A stretch of 10,700 nucleotides of DNA, taken from NCBI GenBank assembly GCA_029007685.1, contig JAQXIG010000077.1:1-10700 (forward strand), given 5' to 3'. The position numbers and the translations under genes were made by a program. Below are positions 1-6,474 of the stretch, one piece after another. Within the stretch, counting starts at the first letter, position 1. Each line of letters begins with the position of its first letter. The stretch comes from a bacterium (GTDB lineage: Bacteria > Bacillota_I > Bacilli_A > RF39 > UBA660). The notes beneath the pieces were generated by a model. It made no database searches and was not told the DNA's origin. It saw nothing but the letters and a program-made list of their open reading frames with translations.

Positions 1-412
1 TGATTCGAATTACTTCTTTTTTTGGCAAAACTTCGAATACTCCATCCTGCTCCATTTTTTCAATTTCTTCTAATCTTTTTACTCTACTACGAATTGTTTT
101 AAAATTGGTTAAAGTTCCACCCAACCATCTTTCGTTAATAAAATACATGTTTGTTCTAGTGGCATTTTCCTCTGCTGCTTCTTGTGCTTGTTTTTTTGTT
201 CCTACAAATAGAATTTTACCACCATTTTTAGCAATTTCTTTTAAAGCGTTATAAGCTTCTTCTATCTTTTTTGCTGTTTTTTGTAAATCGATAATGTAAA
301 TATCATCGCGAGTTGTAAAGATGTATTCTTTCATCTTTGGATTCCATCTTCTTCTTTGATGCCCAAAATGAACACCTGCTTCTAATAAATAATTCATTGA
401 GACTACTGTCAT
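1..412 (-). CDS. rpsB: 30S ribosomal protein S2, N-terminal part (cut by window edge)
   Basis: Structural protein of the small ribosomal subunit, located on its solvent side and needed for late 30S assembly and mRNA binding. The first 137 residues are present; the rest lies beyond base 1. The translation begins [19 protein letters not shown] and continues with the S2 hallmarks RRWNPKM, the Ile-Asp-Leu-Gln-Lys-Thr stretch, FVGTKKQAQ and [10 protein letters not shown]. This is collinear with the start of bacterial S2, with no insertion. The ATG at 412-410 is chosen because an AAGGAG ribosome site lies at about 420-426, six to eight bases upstream. It follows rplT by 86 bases on the same strand, so it may be read from the infC operon, from a weak local promoter, or from both. 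In many Firmicutes rpsB heads an rpsB-tsf operon; tsf would lie outside this window. Identity is very secure. Confidence 0.97.
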   Translation of the reverse strand, partial: MTVVSMNYLLEAGVHFGHQRRRWNPKMKEYIFTTRDDIYIIDLQKTAKKIEEAYNALKEIAKNGGKILFVGTKKQAQEAAEENATRTNMYFINERWLGGTLTNFKTIRSRVKRLEEIEKMEQDGVFEVLPKKEVIRI

Positions 413-449
413 ATTTTTTCTCCTTTTTCGTTTTTCTTCTACTAATTTC

Positions 450-484
450 TAAAATATATCACCTTGTTGGCACTCGATATATCA
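450..484 (-). promoter_or_regulatory. Possible structured leader hairpin upstream of rpsB
   Basis: In the 86-base gap between rplT and rpsB, the arms ATATATC and GATATAT (482-476 and 460-454 read on the minus strand) can form a 7-bp outer stem. Inside it, GCC and GGU can pair around an AACAA loop, leaving a one-sided GAGU bulge. A short U-rich stretch follows. It could be a weak attenuator, a protein-binding leader for S2, or chance in AT-rich DNA. No known family was recognised. Confidence 0.3.
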
Positions 485-498
485 ATTCATTAATATGA

Positions 499-1065
499 TT
501 ATTTTTGTAAAGCGTCTACTAGTTCCGCTTTCTTCATAGAACTATATCCTTCTATGTTTTTATCTTTAGCCATAGCTTTTAATTCTGCTACCGATAGTTT
601 TGATAAATCAGTACTTTCTTCTTTTTTAGATTCCACTTGTTTTTCTGTTTTAGGAGTAGATTTTTTCTCTACTTTTTCTTTTTTTTCTACTTCTTGTTTT
701 GTGATTTTACCAGCTTTGCCATCTTTTGCTATATTAACTAATTCACTAAATGTTTTTGGATCATTGATTGCAATTTCTGATAACATTTTACGATTGATCT
801 CTACTCCAGCTTTGGTTAACCCTTCGATAAATCTTGAATAGCTAATTTCATTTTCACGACATGCTGCGTTAATACGTGTAATCCATAATTTTCTGAAATT
901 TCTTTTCTTTTGTTTGCGATCTCTAAATGCATATTGTCCTGAATGCATTAATTGCTCTTTAGCTGTTTTATATAATCTATGCTTGCTACCAAAGTATCCT
1001 TTAGCTTGTTTCAATACTTTTTTATGACGAGCTTTTGTTACTGCTCCATTTTTAACTCTTGCCAT
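499..1065 (-). CDS. rplT: 50S ribosomal protein L20 with Rho_N/SAP-like C-terminal extension
   Basis: L20 is an early 23S rRNA-binding assembly protein of the large subunit. In Bacillus-type operons it represses its own operon by binding the leader RNA. Residues 1 to about 116 are a complete L20: the basic N-terminal tail [34 protein letters not shown] and the signature LWITRINAA near 60-68. Family members are normally about 115-120 residues; this one has 188. Residues about 117-152 form a Lys/Glu-rich linker. Residues 153-188 ([20 protein letters not shown] and on) resemble the Rho N-terminal/SAP helical module, which binds nucleic acid in other proteins. The start ATG at 1065 has an AAGGAGGAA site at 1079-1070. 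It is the third gene of infC-rpmI-rplT, 31 bases after rpmI. The core call is secure; the tail assignment rests on pattern alone. Confidence 0.97.
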   Translation of the reverse strand: MARVKNGAVTKARHKKVLKQAKGYFGSKHRLYKTAKEQLMHSGQYAFRDRKQKKRNFRKLWITRINAACRENEISYSRFIEGLTKAGVEINRKMLSEIAINDPKTFSELVNIAKDGKAGKITKQEVEKKEKVEKKSTPKTEKQVESKKEESTDLSKLSVAELKAMAKDKNIEGYSSMKKAELVDALQK

Positions 1066-1096
1066 ATTTCTTCCTCCTTATTATTTACTATCTAAA

Positions 1097-1285
1097 TTAG
1101 ATAATATTTTTTAATCTCTTAGCATCCCCTTTATTTAAGTGAACACTTTTTCTTACTTTTCTATTGAATTTTGCTGATTTACTTCCTGTATTATGTCTTG
1201 AACCTGGATGTCCCATGGTTACAGTTCCGCTTTTTCTAATGTTCAATACTTTTTTTGTTCCTTTATGTGTTTTTATTTTTCCCAT
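1097..1285 (-). CDS. rpmI: 50S ribosomal protein L35
   Basis: Small basic protein of the large ribosomal subunit, 62 residues, close to the usual 64-66. The N-terminus MGKIKTHKGTKK and the central run SGTVTMGHPGSRHNTGSK, followed by RKVRK, match the L35 pattern of Lys/Arg/His-rich rRNA-binding segments. The ATG at 1285 follows an AGGAGG ribosome site at 1297-1292. That site overlaps the infC stop codon (TAG at 1298-1296), suggesting tight translational coupling between IF3 and L35. It sits between infC and rplT, the universal order for this operon in Firmicutes. Confidence 0.97.
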   Translation of the reverse strand: MGKIKTHKGTKKVLNIRKSGTVTMGHPGSRHNTGSKSAKFNRKVRKSVHLNKGDAKRLKNII

Positions 1286-1295
1286 AAATATCCTC

Positions 1296-1826
1296 CTATT
1301 TTTCTCTTTTTGGTGCTAATAACATTGTCATGCTTCTACCATCTAATTTAGCAGCTTGTTCAATTATAGCAATTTCTTCTAGTCTTGCTGCAAATTTTTC
1401 TAGTACATTACGCCCCAATTCGGTATGAGCCATTTGTCTTCCTTTAAAACGAATCGACAATTTGATTTTATCTCCTTTTTCAAGGTATTTTGTTACATTA
1501 CGAAGTTTTGTTTCAAAATCACCTATATCAATAACTGGTGATAGACGAAACTCTTTTAATTGTGAACTACTTGCCTTTTGTTTCTTTGTTGCTTCTTTTT
1601 CTTTCTTTTGTTTTTCGTAACGATATTTATTGTAGTCCATCACTTTACATACGGGTGGATTACCATTTGGATTCATCAATACTAAATCAAGACCGGCATA
1701 ATTTGCTAATGTTAATGCATCTTGAATTGGTTTTACCCCTACTTGTTCACCATTTGGACCAATTACTAGAACACTACTTGCTTTGATCTGCTCATTAATT
1801 AGCATAGCATTTTTATTGTTTGCTAT
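1296..1826 (-). CDS. infC: Translation initiation factor IF-3, apparent AUA start codon
   Basis: IF-3 binds the 30S subunit, prevents premature 50S joining and rejects non-canonical start codons and mismatched initiator tRNA. The protein from ATA is 176 residues, the usual length. The N-domain begins near NEQIKA; the IF3 signature KVMDYNKYRYEKQ precedes a Lys-rich linker (KKEKEATKKQK); the C-domain has FRLSPVIDIGDFETKLRN, KGDKIKLSIRFKGRQMAH and the terminal LLAPKREK. The best start is ATA at 1826-1824, because GGAGGTG at 1839-1833 lies six bases upstream. The first in-frame ATG (1805) is 27 bases from that site. An upstream in-frame GTG (1874) lies inside the terminator stem. AUU starts are the classic basis of infC autoregulation, and AUA belongs to the same class of codons that IF-3 discriminates against. 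Gene identity is certain; the start codon is inference from spacing. Confidence 0.96.
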   Translation of the reverse strand: MANNKNAMLINEQIKASSVLVIGPNGEQVGVKPIQDALTLANYAGLDLVLMNPNGNPPVCKVMDYNKYRYEKQKKEKEATKKQKASSSQLKEFRLSPVIDIGDFETKLRNVTKYLEKGDKIKLSIRFKGRQMAHTELGRNVLEKFAARLEEIAIIEQAAKLDGRSMTMLLAPKREK

Positions 1827-1840
1827 AAAAAACACCTCCA

Positions 1841-1974
1841 TTAAATAGAAAAAGGTGGATACGATTTTATCCACCTAAAAACCAATTATAGTCTTATCTT
1901 TTTCTATAACGGCATTTGACCCAAAACTATATTGTAATCGGGTGGACTTTCATCGCTTTCCTTCTCTAATTTGT
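1841..1974 (-). promoter_or_regulatory. L20-type leader RNA (attenuator of infC-rpmI-rplT)
   Basis: This 5' untranslated region runs from the predicted start site (about 1974-1972) to just before the infC ribosome site. It contains a conserved-looking GAAAGCGATGAAAGTCCACC block (1961-1942), a TTATAG/CTATAA stem (1909-1904 with 1891-1886) and an intrinsic terminator. GTCCACC (1947-1941 region) can pair with GGTGGAT (1875-1869), which is the 5' arm of the terminator, giving a mutually exclusive antiterminator. In Bacillus the leader of this operon binds L20 through a mimic of its 23S rRNA site and then favours termination. Layout and position match that leader family; the detailed L20-binding fold was not modelled. 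Confidence 0.85.
1848..1876 (-). terminator. Intrinsic terminator within the infC leader
   Basis: On the minus strand AGGTGGATA (1876-1868), a six-base loop and TATCCACCT (1861-1853) form a perfect 9-bp stem running into TTTTT. It lies between the promoter and the infC ribosome site, so it can only act as a regulated (attenuation) terminator for the operon. Confidence 0.88.
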
Positions 1975-1978
1975 ACTT

Positions 1979-2007
1979 ATTATACTAGTAGGTGTGGTCT
2001 TTGTCAA
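1979..2007 (-). promoter_or_regulatory. Consensus sigma-A promoter of infC-rpmI-rplT
   Basis: TTGACA (2007-2002) and TATAAT (1984-1979) are separated by exactly 17 bases, matching the consensus at all twelve positions. The predicted start site is an A around 1974-1972, placing the whole L20 leader downstream. Such a strong promoter fits a ribosomal operon held back by attenuation. Confidence 0.93.
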
Positions 2008-2034
2008 TATAAAGTGCAGGTTTTTCGAAGATTT

Positions 2035-2054
2035 TCTTAAATGATCTTAAATGA
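2035..2054. repeat. Perfect 10-bp tandem duplication upstream of the infC promoter
   Basis: TCTTAAATGA occurs twice in direct succession on the plus strand. The repeat lies 28-47 bases upstream of the -35 hexamer, and its spacing is about one helical turn. It may be an upstream activating (UP-like) AT-rich element or a chance duplication. Confidence 0.5.
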
Positions 2055-2290
2055 AAAATTGCGTTATAGTTAAATAAATAGAACTGGAGTTTGTCCATAC
2101 ACGAAAACAAGCATGTAATTTTTTGATATGCTGAAATATTAAATTTCGGAAGTGTAATCACATCATTATAATAAAATTTGTAGGTTTTTTCATATTATCA
2201 ATTTATTTATGCAAATTTTAACTTTGAAATTAAATTGAAATTCAATTTTTCGTTTTGGTTATTTTTCTATATTAATGTTATTAATTTAAA
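2055..2290. other. Gene-free AT-rich spacer
   Basis: This is the uncharacterised part of the 487-base stretch without a gene between infC and the upstream operon. I see no open frame with a ribosome site on either strand, no tRNA and no convincing promoter. The only structure is a short AT-only palindrome, AAATTGAA-A-TTCAATTT, at 2232-2248. Confidence 0.6.
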
Positions 2291-2315
2291 GAAAAAAAGG
2301 ACTTTATAGGTCCTT
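2291..2315 (-). terminator. Terminator of the surface-protein operon, overlapping the stop codon
   Basis: On the minus strand AAGGAC (2315-2310), a seven-base loop and GTCCTT (2302-2297) form a 6-bp stem that runs into an uninterrupted T tract. The stop codon TAA (2316-2314) overlaps the first bases of the stem, so termination follows translation immediately. Confidence 0.85.
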
Positions 2316-4770
2316 AGATTCTTTTAACATATTGACTTTCGTCAGCGTATGCGTCATCCATTACTGTTAAAGCACTTAAATCATACATTGAATTATACAT
2401 AATAGCTGCTACCAAATCTTCTTCTGACGTTGTATTTTCAAATTCTACTTGATTGATAATATCTTCCGAATCATAGTATTCTATTTCTCCACCACCTGCC
2501 GGAATGCTATCATCTACTATCGGAGCGTAATTTGTGGTTTCCTCTGGTTGAGGCTCTGGCTGAGGCTCTGGTTGATGCTCTGGTTGAGACTCTGGTTGAG
2601 ATTCAGGTTCAGTTGGAGTTTGTGTTTCATCTTTATTCTCTTGGTTGGTATCTTCATTATTACTTTCATTAATGACATCCTGAATAGTTCCTTCACTTCC
2701 ACTTGGATCATCTGTAATAGAACCATCCTGAACATGATCTGATGGAATGTTTAACTCTGTAGATTCATTGTTGTTACTATTGGATTCTTCTGCCGATTTT
2801 ATTTTGCTATAGTGATCTATTCCATCTTGCTTTGCCATATTATAAGTATTTCTTACATTAGCATCGCTAGAATTTGCCCACTCAGATTTAAATTCTCCAC
2901 TATAACCATTAGCATAAGCATTATAAGTTTCGTTATAAATATTTTGTAAATCGTATTCCTCTTTTTTTGCTTGTTCTTCATGTTTTTGATGCGTTTCGGC
3001 TGTATCCCTTTCAGCTCCTACAGCGGCAGCCGCTTTCTCTTCTGCTTCCACGATTTTAGCTTCTGCTACTTCTGAAGAAAGACCAAATCCCATCAACATT
3101 TCTTTAGCTGATAGTGCACTACTAGTTGTTTTTGTTATTGTCGTCGTTTTCGAAGAAGTTACATTACTTCCTAGTTTGATGTTTTCTTGTGCTAACACCA
3201 TTTCTGTGTATAGTTCGAAGAAAGTGTTGGCATAAGCAGGCATCTTATTTTTCTCTTTTAATTTTTCTGTTAACATATTTGCTATTAATTCAGGATCATA
3301 TGAAAATTCTGTTAACTGATCAATAGTTTGTTGTGGACCATCAGCTAAAGCACGATCGATAATTTTATCTAACTCTTTTTCATCAAACTGTCCATTTTCA
3401 TCTACTGCTAAAACAAGTGCTTCCTTAATTGCGTTTCTATTATCAGCAATAACTTGAGCAGAAGTTTCTAATTCTACTCGGAAACTATCAGCATCTCTAA
3501 ATTTTTGTTCTTGTTCACCACAAGAGATATCCGCAATACTTAATTTTTCGCCATCAATTCCTAAGTAGTAGTTGTCAGCATTATAACCTAATTGTTTGAT
3601 GTAATGTTCTTCATCAAAATTTTCGAACCCAGTTATATAACGAGCCATAAATACTTCATCAAATAAATCAGCTTTTACTTCTACTTGTTTTTGGTTATTT
3701 ACAGAATATAAGATGATAGTATCTTTATAATCATTCAAATCCGCTATTCCTTGAGAAGCTGGAAGCATCGTTCTTAGAATGTAAGAAGTAGACGCTGCAC
3801 GAGCTTTGGTTTCTTTTCCTTCAATATCACTATTAAAGTAATCTTGATACATTTGTTTTTCTTCTTGCATTAACTCTTCTTTTTCCGTACCATTGGCATT
3901 CATCATTTTAATATGTTGTACTTCGAAGGCTCTAATTACTTCTTGATCATGTTCATCATTAAATAATATTGCAATTCCAGATGGCACCTTACTGATTCTA
4001 TAATATAAATTCATTCTTTCTAGTGCATCATTACTTAAATTCATAATCTCATCGGCATTAATATTCATGGAATTATAGATGGTAATTAATTCTTCATCTG
4101 TATACTCGTTCATTCTTACATGAAGAGCCATAGCTTCTTCTGGGGTTAAACCAAAGATAGCATTTTCTCCGTTGTTACTTGTTCTTGCCATCCAGTCTTG
4201 AGAATTGTTAAATTCTAATAAGAACTCTCCTACTTGGGTCCAAGCTTGCTTTTGAACATTATCTGTAGCATTCTCAATGTAATAATCCCAATTTTTTCCA
4301 ACCATATCTGCTTTTACAATTTTATTAACTTTAGCTTCTTCTTCTTTTCGGTAATCTTCTACAACCATAACATTATTCTGTGCTACCTCTTTATCTTCTT
4401 GAGAATTTCCACAGGCACTTGCTGCAAATGCAACTGCTGCAGTTGTTGCTCCTATTCCAATTCCAATTCCTACTTTTTTTGATGATTGTTTACTTGCTTC
4501 TTTTCCTGTTTTTTTTGTCAATTGTTTTTGGCAAAAAGGAATTTTCCCTTTACCACTATGCACTATTTCTCGGATTGCTTTGGTTAGTTCTATTCTACCT
4601 GCTTGGTCATTCATATCAGCTGATACCGTAAATTCAGTATCAGCTAAGGTAATAGTTGCTTCATGAACACAATTTTCTTGTGTTGTGTTAGGATCAGCAA
4701 TCTTATCAAAGACTACACAGTCAATTTTTTTAATTTCCTCTACATTTACATTTTTTAATTTATCTAACAT
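2314..4770 (-). CDS. Large acidic protein with internal membrane segment, predicted exported; function unknown
   Basis: I do not recognise this 818-residue protein. The ATG at 4770 is chosen because GGGGTG lies six bases upstream; an in-frame GTG at 4779 is itself part of that site. Residues 1 to about 80 form a compact domain without a signal peptide and with three Cys. A Lys-rich stretch (about 82-99) precedes a Gly/Ala-rich hydrophobic segment (VGIGIGIGATTAAVAFAASAC, 100-120) whose end, ASAC, resembles a lipobox. The following ~700 residues are acidic and largely helical-looking. They contain a Thr/Ser patch (TSSKTTTITKTTSS, about 538-551), an Ala/Glu-rich likely coiled coil (about 567-606), five Pro-Glu-x-Gln repeats (about 722-744) and an acidic tail ending KRI. 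There is no LPxTG motif. Starting 23 bases after the 540-residue gene, it is almost certainly co-transcribed with it. The topology suggests a cytoplasmic head, one membrane span and a long extracellular stalk; a processed lipoprotein is the alternative. Confidence 0.85.
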   Translation of the reverse strand: MLDKLKNVNVEEIKKIDCVVFDKIADPNTTQENCVHEATITLADTEFTVSADMNDQAGRIELTKAIREIVHSGKGKIPFCQKQLTKKTGKEASKQSSKKVGIGIGIGATTAAVAFAASACGNSQEDKEVAQNNVMVVEDYRKEEEAKVNKIVKADMVGKNWDYYIENATDNVQKQAWTQVGEFLLEFNNSQDWMARTSNNGENAIFGLTPEEAMALHVRMNEYTDEELITIYNSMNINADEIMNLSNDALERMNLYYRISKVPSGIAILFNDEHDQEVIRAFEVQHIKMMNANGTEKEELMQEEKQMYQDYFNSDIEGKETKARAASTSYILRTMLPASQGIADLNDYKDTIILYSVNNQKQVEVKADLFDEVFMARYITGFENFDEEHYIKQLGYNADNYYLGIDGEKLSIADISCGEQEQKFRDADSFRVELETSAQVIADNRNAIKEALVLAVDENGQFDEKELDKIIDRALADGPQQTIDQLTEFSYDPELIANMLTEKLKEKNKMPAYANTFFELYTEMVLAQENIKLGSNVTSSKTTTITKTTSSALSAKEMLMGFGLSSEVAEAKIVEAEEKAAAAVGAERDTAETHQKHEEQAKKEEYDLQNIYNETYNAYANGYSGEFKSEWANSSDANVRNTYNMAKQDGIDHYSKIKSAEESNSNNNESTELNIPSDHVQDGSITDDPSGSEGTIQDVINESNNEDTNQENKDETQTPTEPESQPESQPEHQPEPQPEPQPEETTNYAPIVDDSIPAGGGEIEYYDSEDIINQVEFENTTSEEDLVAAIMYNSMYDLSALTVMDDAYADESQYVKRI
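2542..2601 (-). repeat. 12-bp tandem repeat (five units) encoding Pro-Glu-x-Gln
   Basis: On the plus strand the unit CTCTGGTTGAGG and close variants recur five times without gaps. They encode PESQ, PESQ, PEHQ, PEPQ, PEPQ in the 818-residue protein. This is a coding minisatellite, likely an extended spacer before the C-terminal part, and prone to copy-number change. Confidence 0.85.
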
Positions 4771-4793
4771 ATTATTCACCCCATTTTATTTAA

Positions 4794-6416
4794 TTATTTA
4801 TTTCTAGTTTTTCCAGTATATGTATATCCACTATTTAATAGTGTTGTGTCGTTGTAAGCACTCCATACGTAAGTAGTAGTTTCCGGATTTACCGTTTGAC
4901 ATGTTTTTTCACGATAGAAATGAACATTACCGTAAATTGGTTTTTCATCTTCTTTTTTGACAGTCTTAGTTTCCGTGATCGTTCTTGTAATGTACAATGG
5001 AATAGAACGTGTTTCTACACTTGTACAAGTTGCAGTTACGCTAGCTTCACTAGCATATGAATTTCCGCTACGTGTATATAAATTCCAAATTGTATAAGGA
5101 TGGTTCGTACAACTACTTCCACATACTGAATAATCTACTCCTACTGGTACCCATTTTGAAGTTGAACTTGGATTTGACGGTGGATTATATCCTCTGTATT
5201 CTTGTCCTGTATTTTGCCAATCTCCACTCACTTGAGTAATCGTAGTTCCTGTTACTACATAATTGTAACCAGTACATACTTTATAGTCGTGTGTTCCTAC
5301 TTGAACTAATTGTGGATAAGTAAATACTACTTTTTCATATACTGCATTTTTCTTACCAATTTGTACTTTTTTGAACCCTAAATCTTCCACTACTTTTTCA
5401 ACTGTATTTACTTCGGTGATGGTTTCGTTATTTTTTAGAATTTTTGTAGTCCAACTTGACCAATTCGTACAGGTTGTAGGTACTGTCTTCTTGTATTCAT
5501 ATTCTTTTACTGGATCTGGTTTTGGTGTAGTACAATCTTTTTCATAAGCTACTTTATCTACTACATTACCTTTTTTATCATAATATTTTCCATTTACAAT
5601 TTCACAGTAATGTTTTTCTGGTTCTGGTTTTGGTGTAGTACAATCCTTTTCATAAGCTACTTTATCTACTACATTACCTTTTTTGTCATAATATTTTCCA
5701 TTTACGATTTCGCAATAATGTTTTTCTGGTTCTGGTTTTGGTGTAGTACAATCTTTTTCATAAGCCACTTTATCTACTACATTACCTTTTTTGTCATAAT
5801 ATTTTCCATTTACGATTTCGCAATAATGTTTTTCTGGTTCTGGTTTTGGTGTCGGAATTATGGTTGGTATAGGTTGTGGGGATGGTTTTGGTGTTGGTGT
5901 TGACTTTGGTGTTGAAGTCGATGTTGGTACTGGTTTTACTACTGTTTGTGTAATTGTTTCTTTTTCACAAATATCAGTAGAACAGTATGAGTAACATCCT
6001 AAGTGTACCAAAATATAATCTTCTTCATCGCCACATTTTAGATTTACTTTCATTAAATATTCTGTTTCTTTTTTCTCAATTGAAACATATGAATTCACTA
6101 CATCGCAACTATTGCCATCTTTATCTACAAATGGAATTAATAGCTTCATGTTTAACATTTCTTGCAGTGTTATTTTCTTAATATCTCCTACTTTTTGTGG
6201 TAATCTTTCTGTTGTGTAATATGGAATCGCTGCATTTTTCATTTCTTGAATATTCGCATTAAAAATTTGACTTTTTAACGGATTTAAGGCATCAATGTAT
6301 CCTTTCATATTTGGCCATGGTACTAACCAAATAAGTAGTAACACAAAGATAATAATTAAGATTAGTTTTAATAAAAACTCTTTTAATAAATGTCCTTTTC
6401 TTTCTTCGGTATACAT
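4794..6416 (-). CDS. Membrane-anchored, repeat-containing surface protein; function unknown
   Basis: I do not recognise the 540-residue product. Residues 1-13 are charged; about 14-34 (FLLKLILIIIFVLLLIWLVP) are a single signal-anchor helix with no clear cleavage site, so the rest should lie outside. Residues about 45-150 form a first ectodomain with Cys at 104, 128, 141, 145 and 150. A Thr/Ser/Pro/Lys linker follows (about 160-190, with TSTSTPKSTPTPKPSP). Three tandem 36-residue repeats (191-226, 227-262, 263-298) each carry KPEPEKHYC, YYDKKGNVVDK and YEKDC, and a degenerate fourth start (KPDPVKEYEYKK) follows. The C-terminal region (about 310-540) has WSSW and six Cys (316, 381, 432, 436, 464, 506), suggesting disulfides. 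There is no LPxTG motif. The ATG at 6416 has a GGGGGAG site just upstream and its own consensus promoter. Roles such as adhesion or wall binding are possible but not shown. Confidence 0.85.
   Translation of the reverse strand: MYTEERKGHLLKEFLLKLILIIIFVLLLIWLVPWPNMKGYIDALNPLKSQIFNANIQEMKNAAIPYYTTERLPQKVGDIKKITLQEMLNMKLLIPFVDKDGNSCDVVNSYVSIEKKETEYLMKVNLKCGDEEDYILVHLGCYSYCSTDICEKETITQTVVKPVPTSTSTPKSTPTPKPSPQPIPTIIPTPKPEPEKHYCEIVNGKYYDKKGNVVDKVAYEKDCTTPKPEPEKHYCEIVNGKYYDKKGNVVDKVAYEKDCTTPKPEPEKHYCEIVNGKYYDKKGNVVDKVAYEKDCTTPKPDPVKEYEYKKTVPTTCTNWSSWTTKILKNNETITEVNTVEKVVEDLGFKKVQIGKKNAVYEKVVFTYPQLVQVGTHDYKVCTGYNYVVTGTTITQVSGDWQNTGQEYRGYNPPSNPSSTSKWVPVGVDYSVCGSSCTNHPYTIWNLYTRSGNSYASEASVTATCTSVETRSIPLYITRTITETKTVKKEDEKPIYGNVHFYREKTCQTVNPETTTYVWSAYNDTTLLNSGYTYTGKTRNK
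5523..5846 (-). repeat. Three 108-bp tandem repeats (36 residues each)
   Basis: Units are 5846-5739, 5738-5631 and 5630-5523 in reading order. Units 1 and 2 differ at two bases that I can see, and units 2 and 3 at about five. All changes are synonymous, so the three peptides are identical. Each encodes one Cys pair 24 residues apart around YYDKKGNVVDK. The pattern suggests recent duplication or gene conversion together with selection on the peptide. Confidence 0.95.
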
Positions 6417-6445
6417 ATTATCTCCCCCTTTGATTTATGCCGTGT

Positions 6446-6474
6446 ATTATAACATAAACCATACTGCTTGTCAA
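6446..6474 (-). promoter_or_regulatory. Consensus promoter of the two-gene surface operon
   Basis: TTGACA (6474-6469) and TATAAT (6451-6446) are separated by 17 bases, and a TGT just before the -10 adds an extended -10 element. The -35 hexamer includes the TGA stop codon of the upstream Smr gene (6473-6471). The predicted transcript starts near 6439, about 22 bases before the initiation codon. Confidence 0.93.

Noticed and set aside
456..489. Promoter for rpsB made of TTGATA and TATATT
   Set aside because: The spacing is about 21 bases, too long for sigma-A. A TGATAT at 18 bases is a poor -10, so only a weak promoter could be argued.
1089..1103. Palindrome TATCTAA-A-TTAGATA between rpmI and rplT
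   Set aside because: It is AT-only with a one-base centre, so it makes no stable RNA hairpin and has no T tract. It overlaps the rpmI stop codon and is probably chance.
1827..1874. Longer infC starting at GTG 1874 or ATG 1841
   Set aside because: These codons lie in the terminator stem or overlap the ribosome site and would add 16 or 5 residues not typical of IF-3.
2232..2248. 17-bp palindrome AAATTGAAATTCAATTT as an operator or terminator
   Set aside because: It contains almost no GC, lies far from any promoter and is the kind of match expected in this AT-rich spacer.
2517..2735. Minus-strand overlapping frame rich in NQSLNQS repeats
   Set aside because: It is an out-of-frame shadow of the Pro-Glu-x-Gln repeat region, with no ribosome site.
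4771..4779. GTG start for the 818-residue gene
   Set aside because: The GTG is the end of the GGGGTG ribosome site that serves the ATG at 4770.
5523..5846. Regularly spaced repeats suggesting a CRISPR array
   Set aside because: The units are contiguous 108-bp copies without variable spacers and stay in frame inside one gene.
5610..5903. Plus-strand open frame with repeated FFWFWFWC segments
   Set aside because: It is the antisense reading of the 108-bp repeats in the minus-strand gene and has no ribosome site; its composition is an artefact of Lys/Pro/Glu codons.
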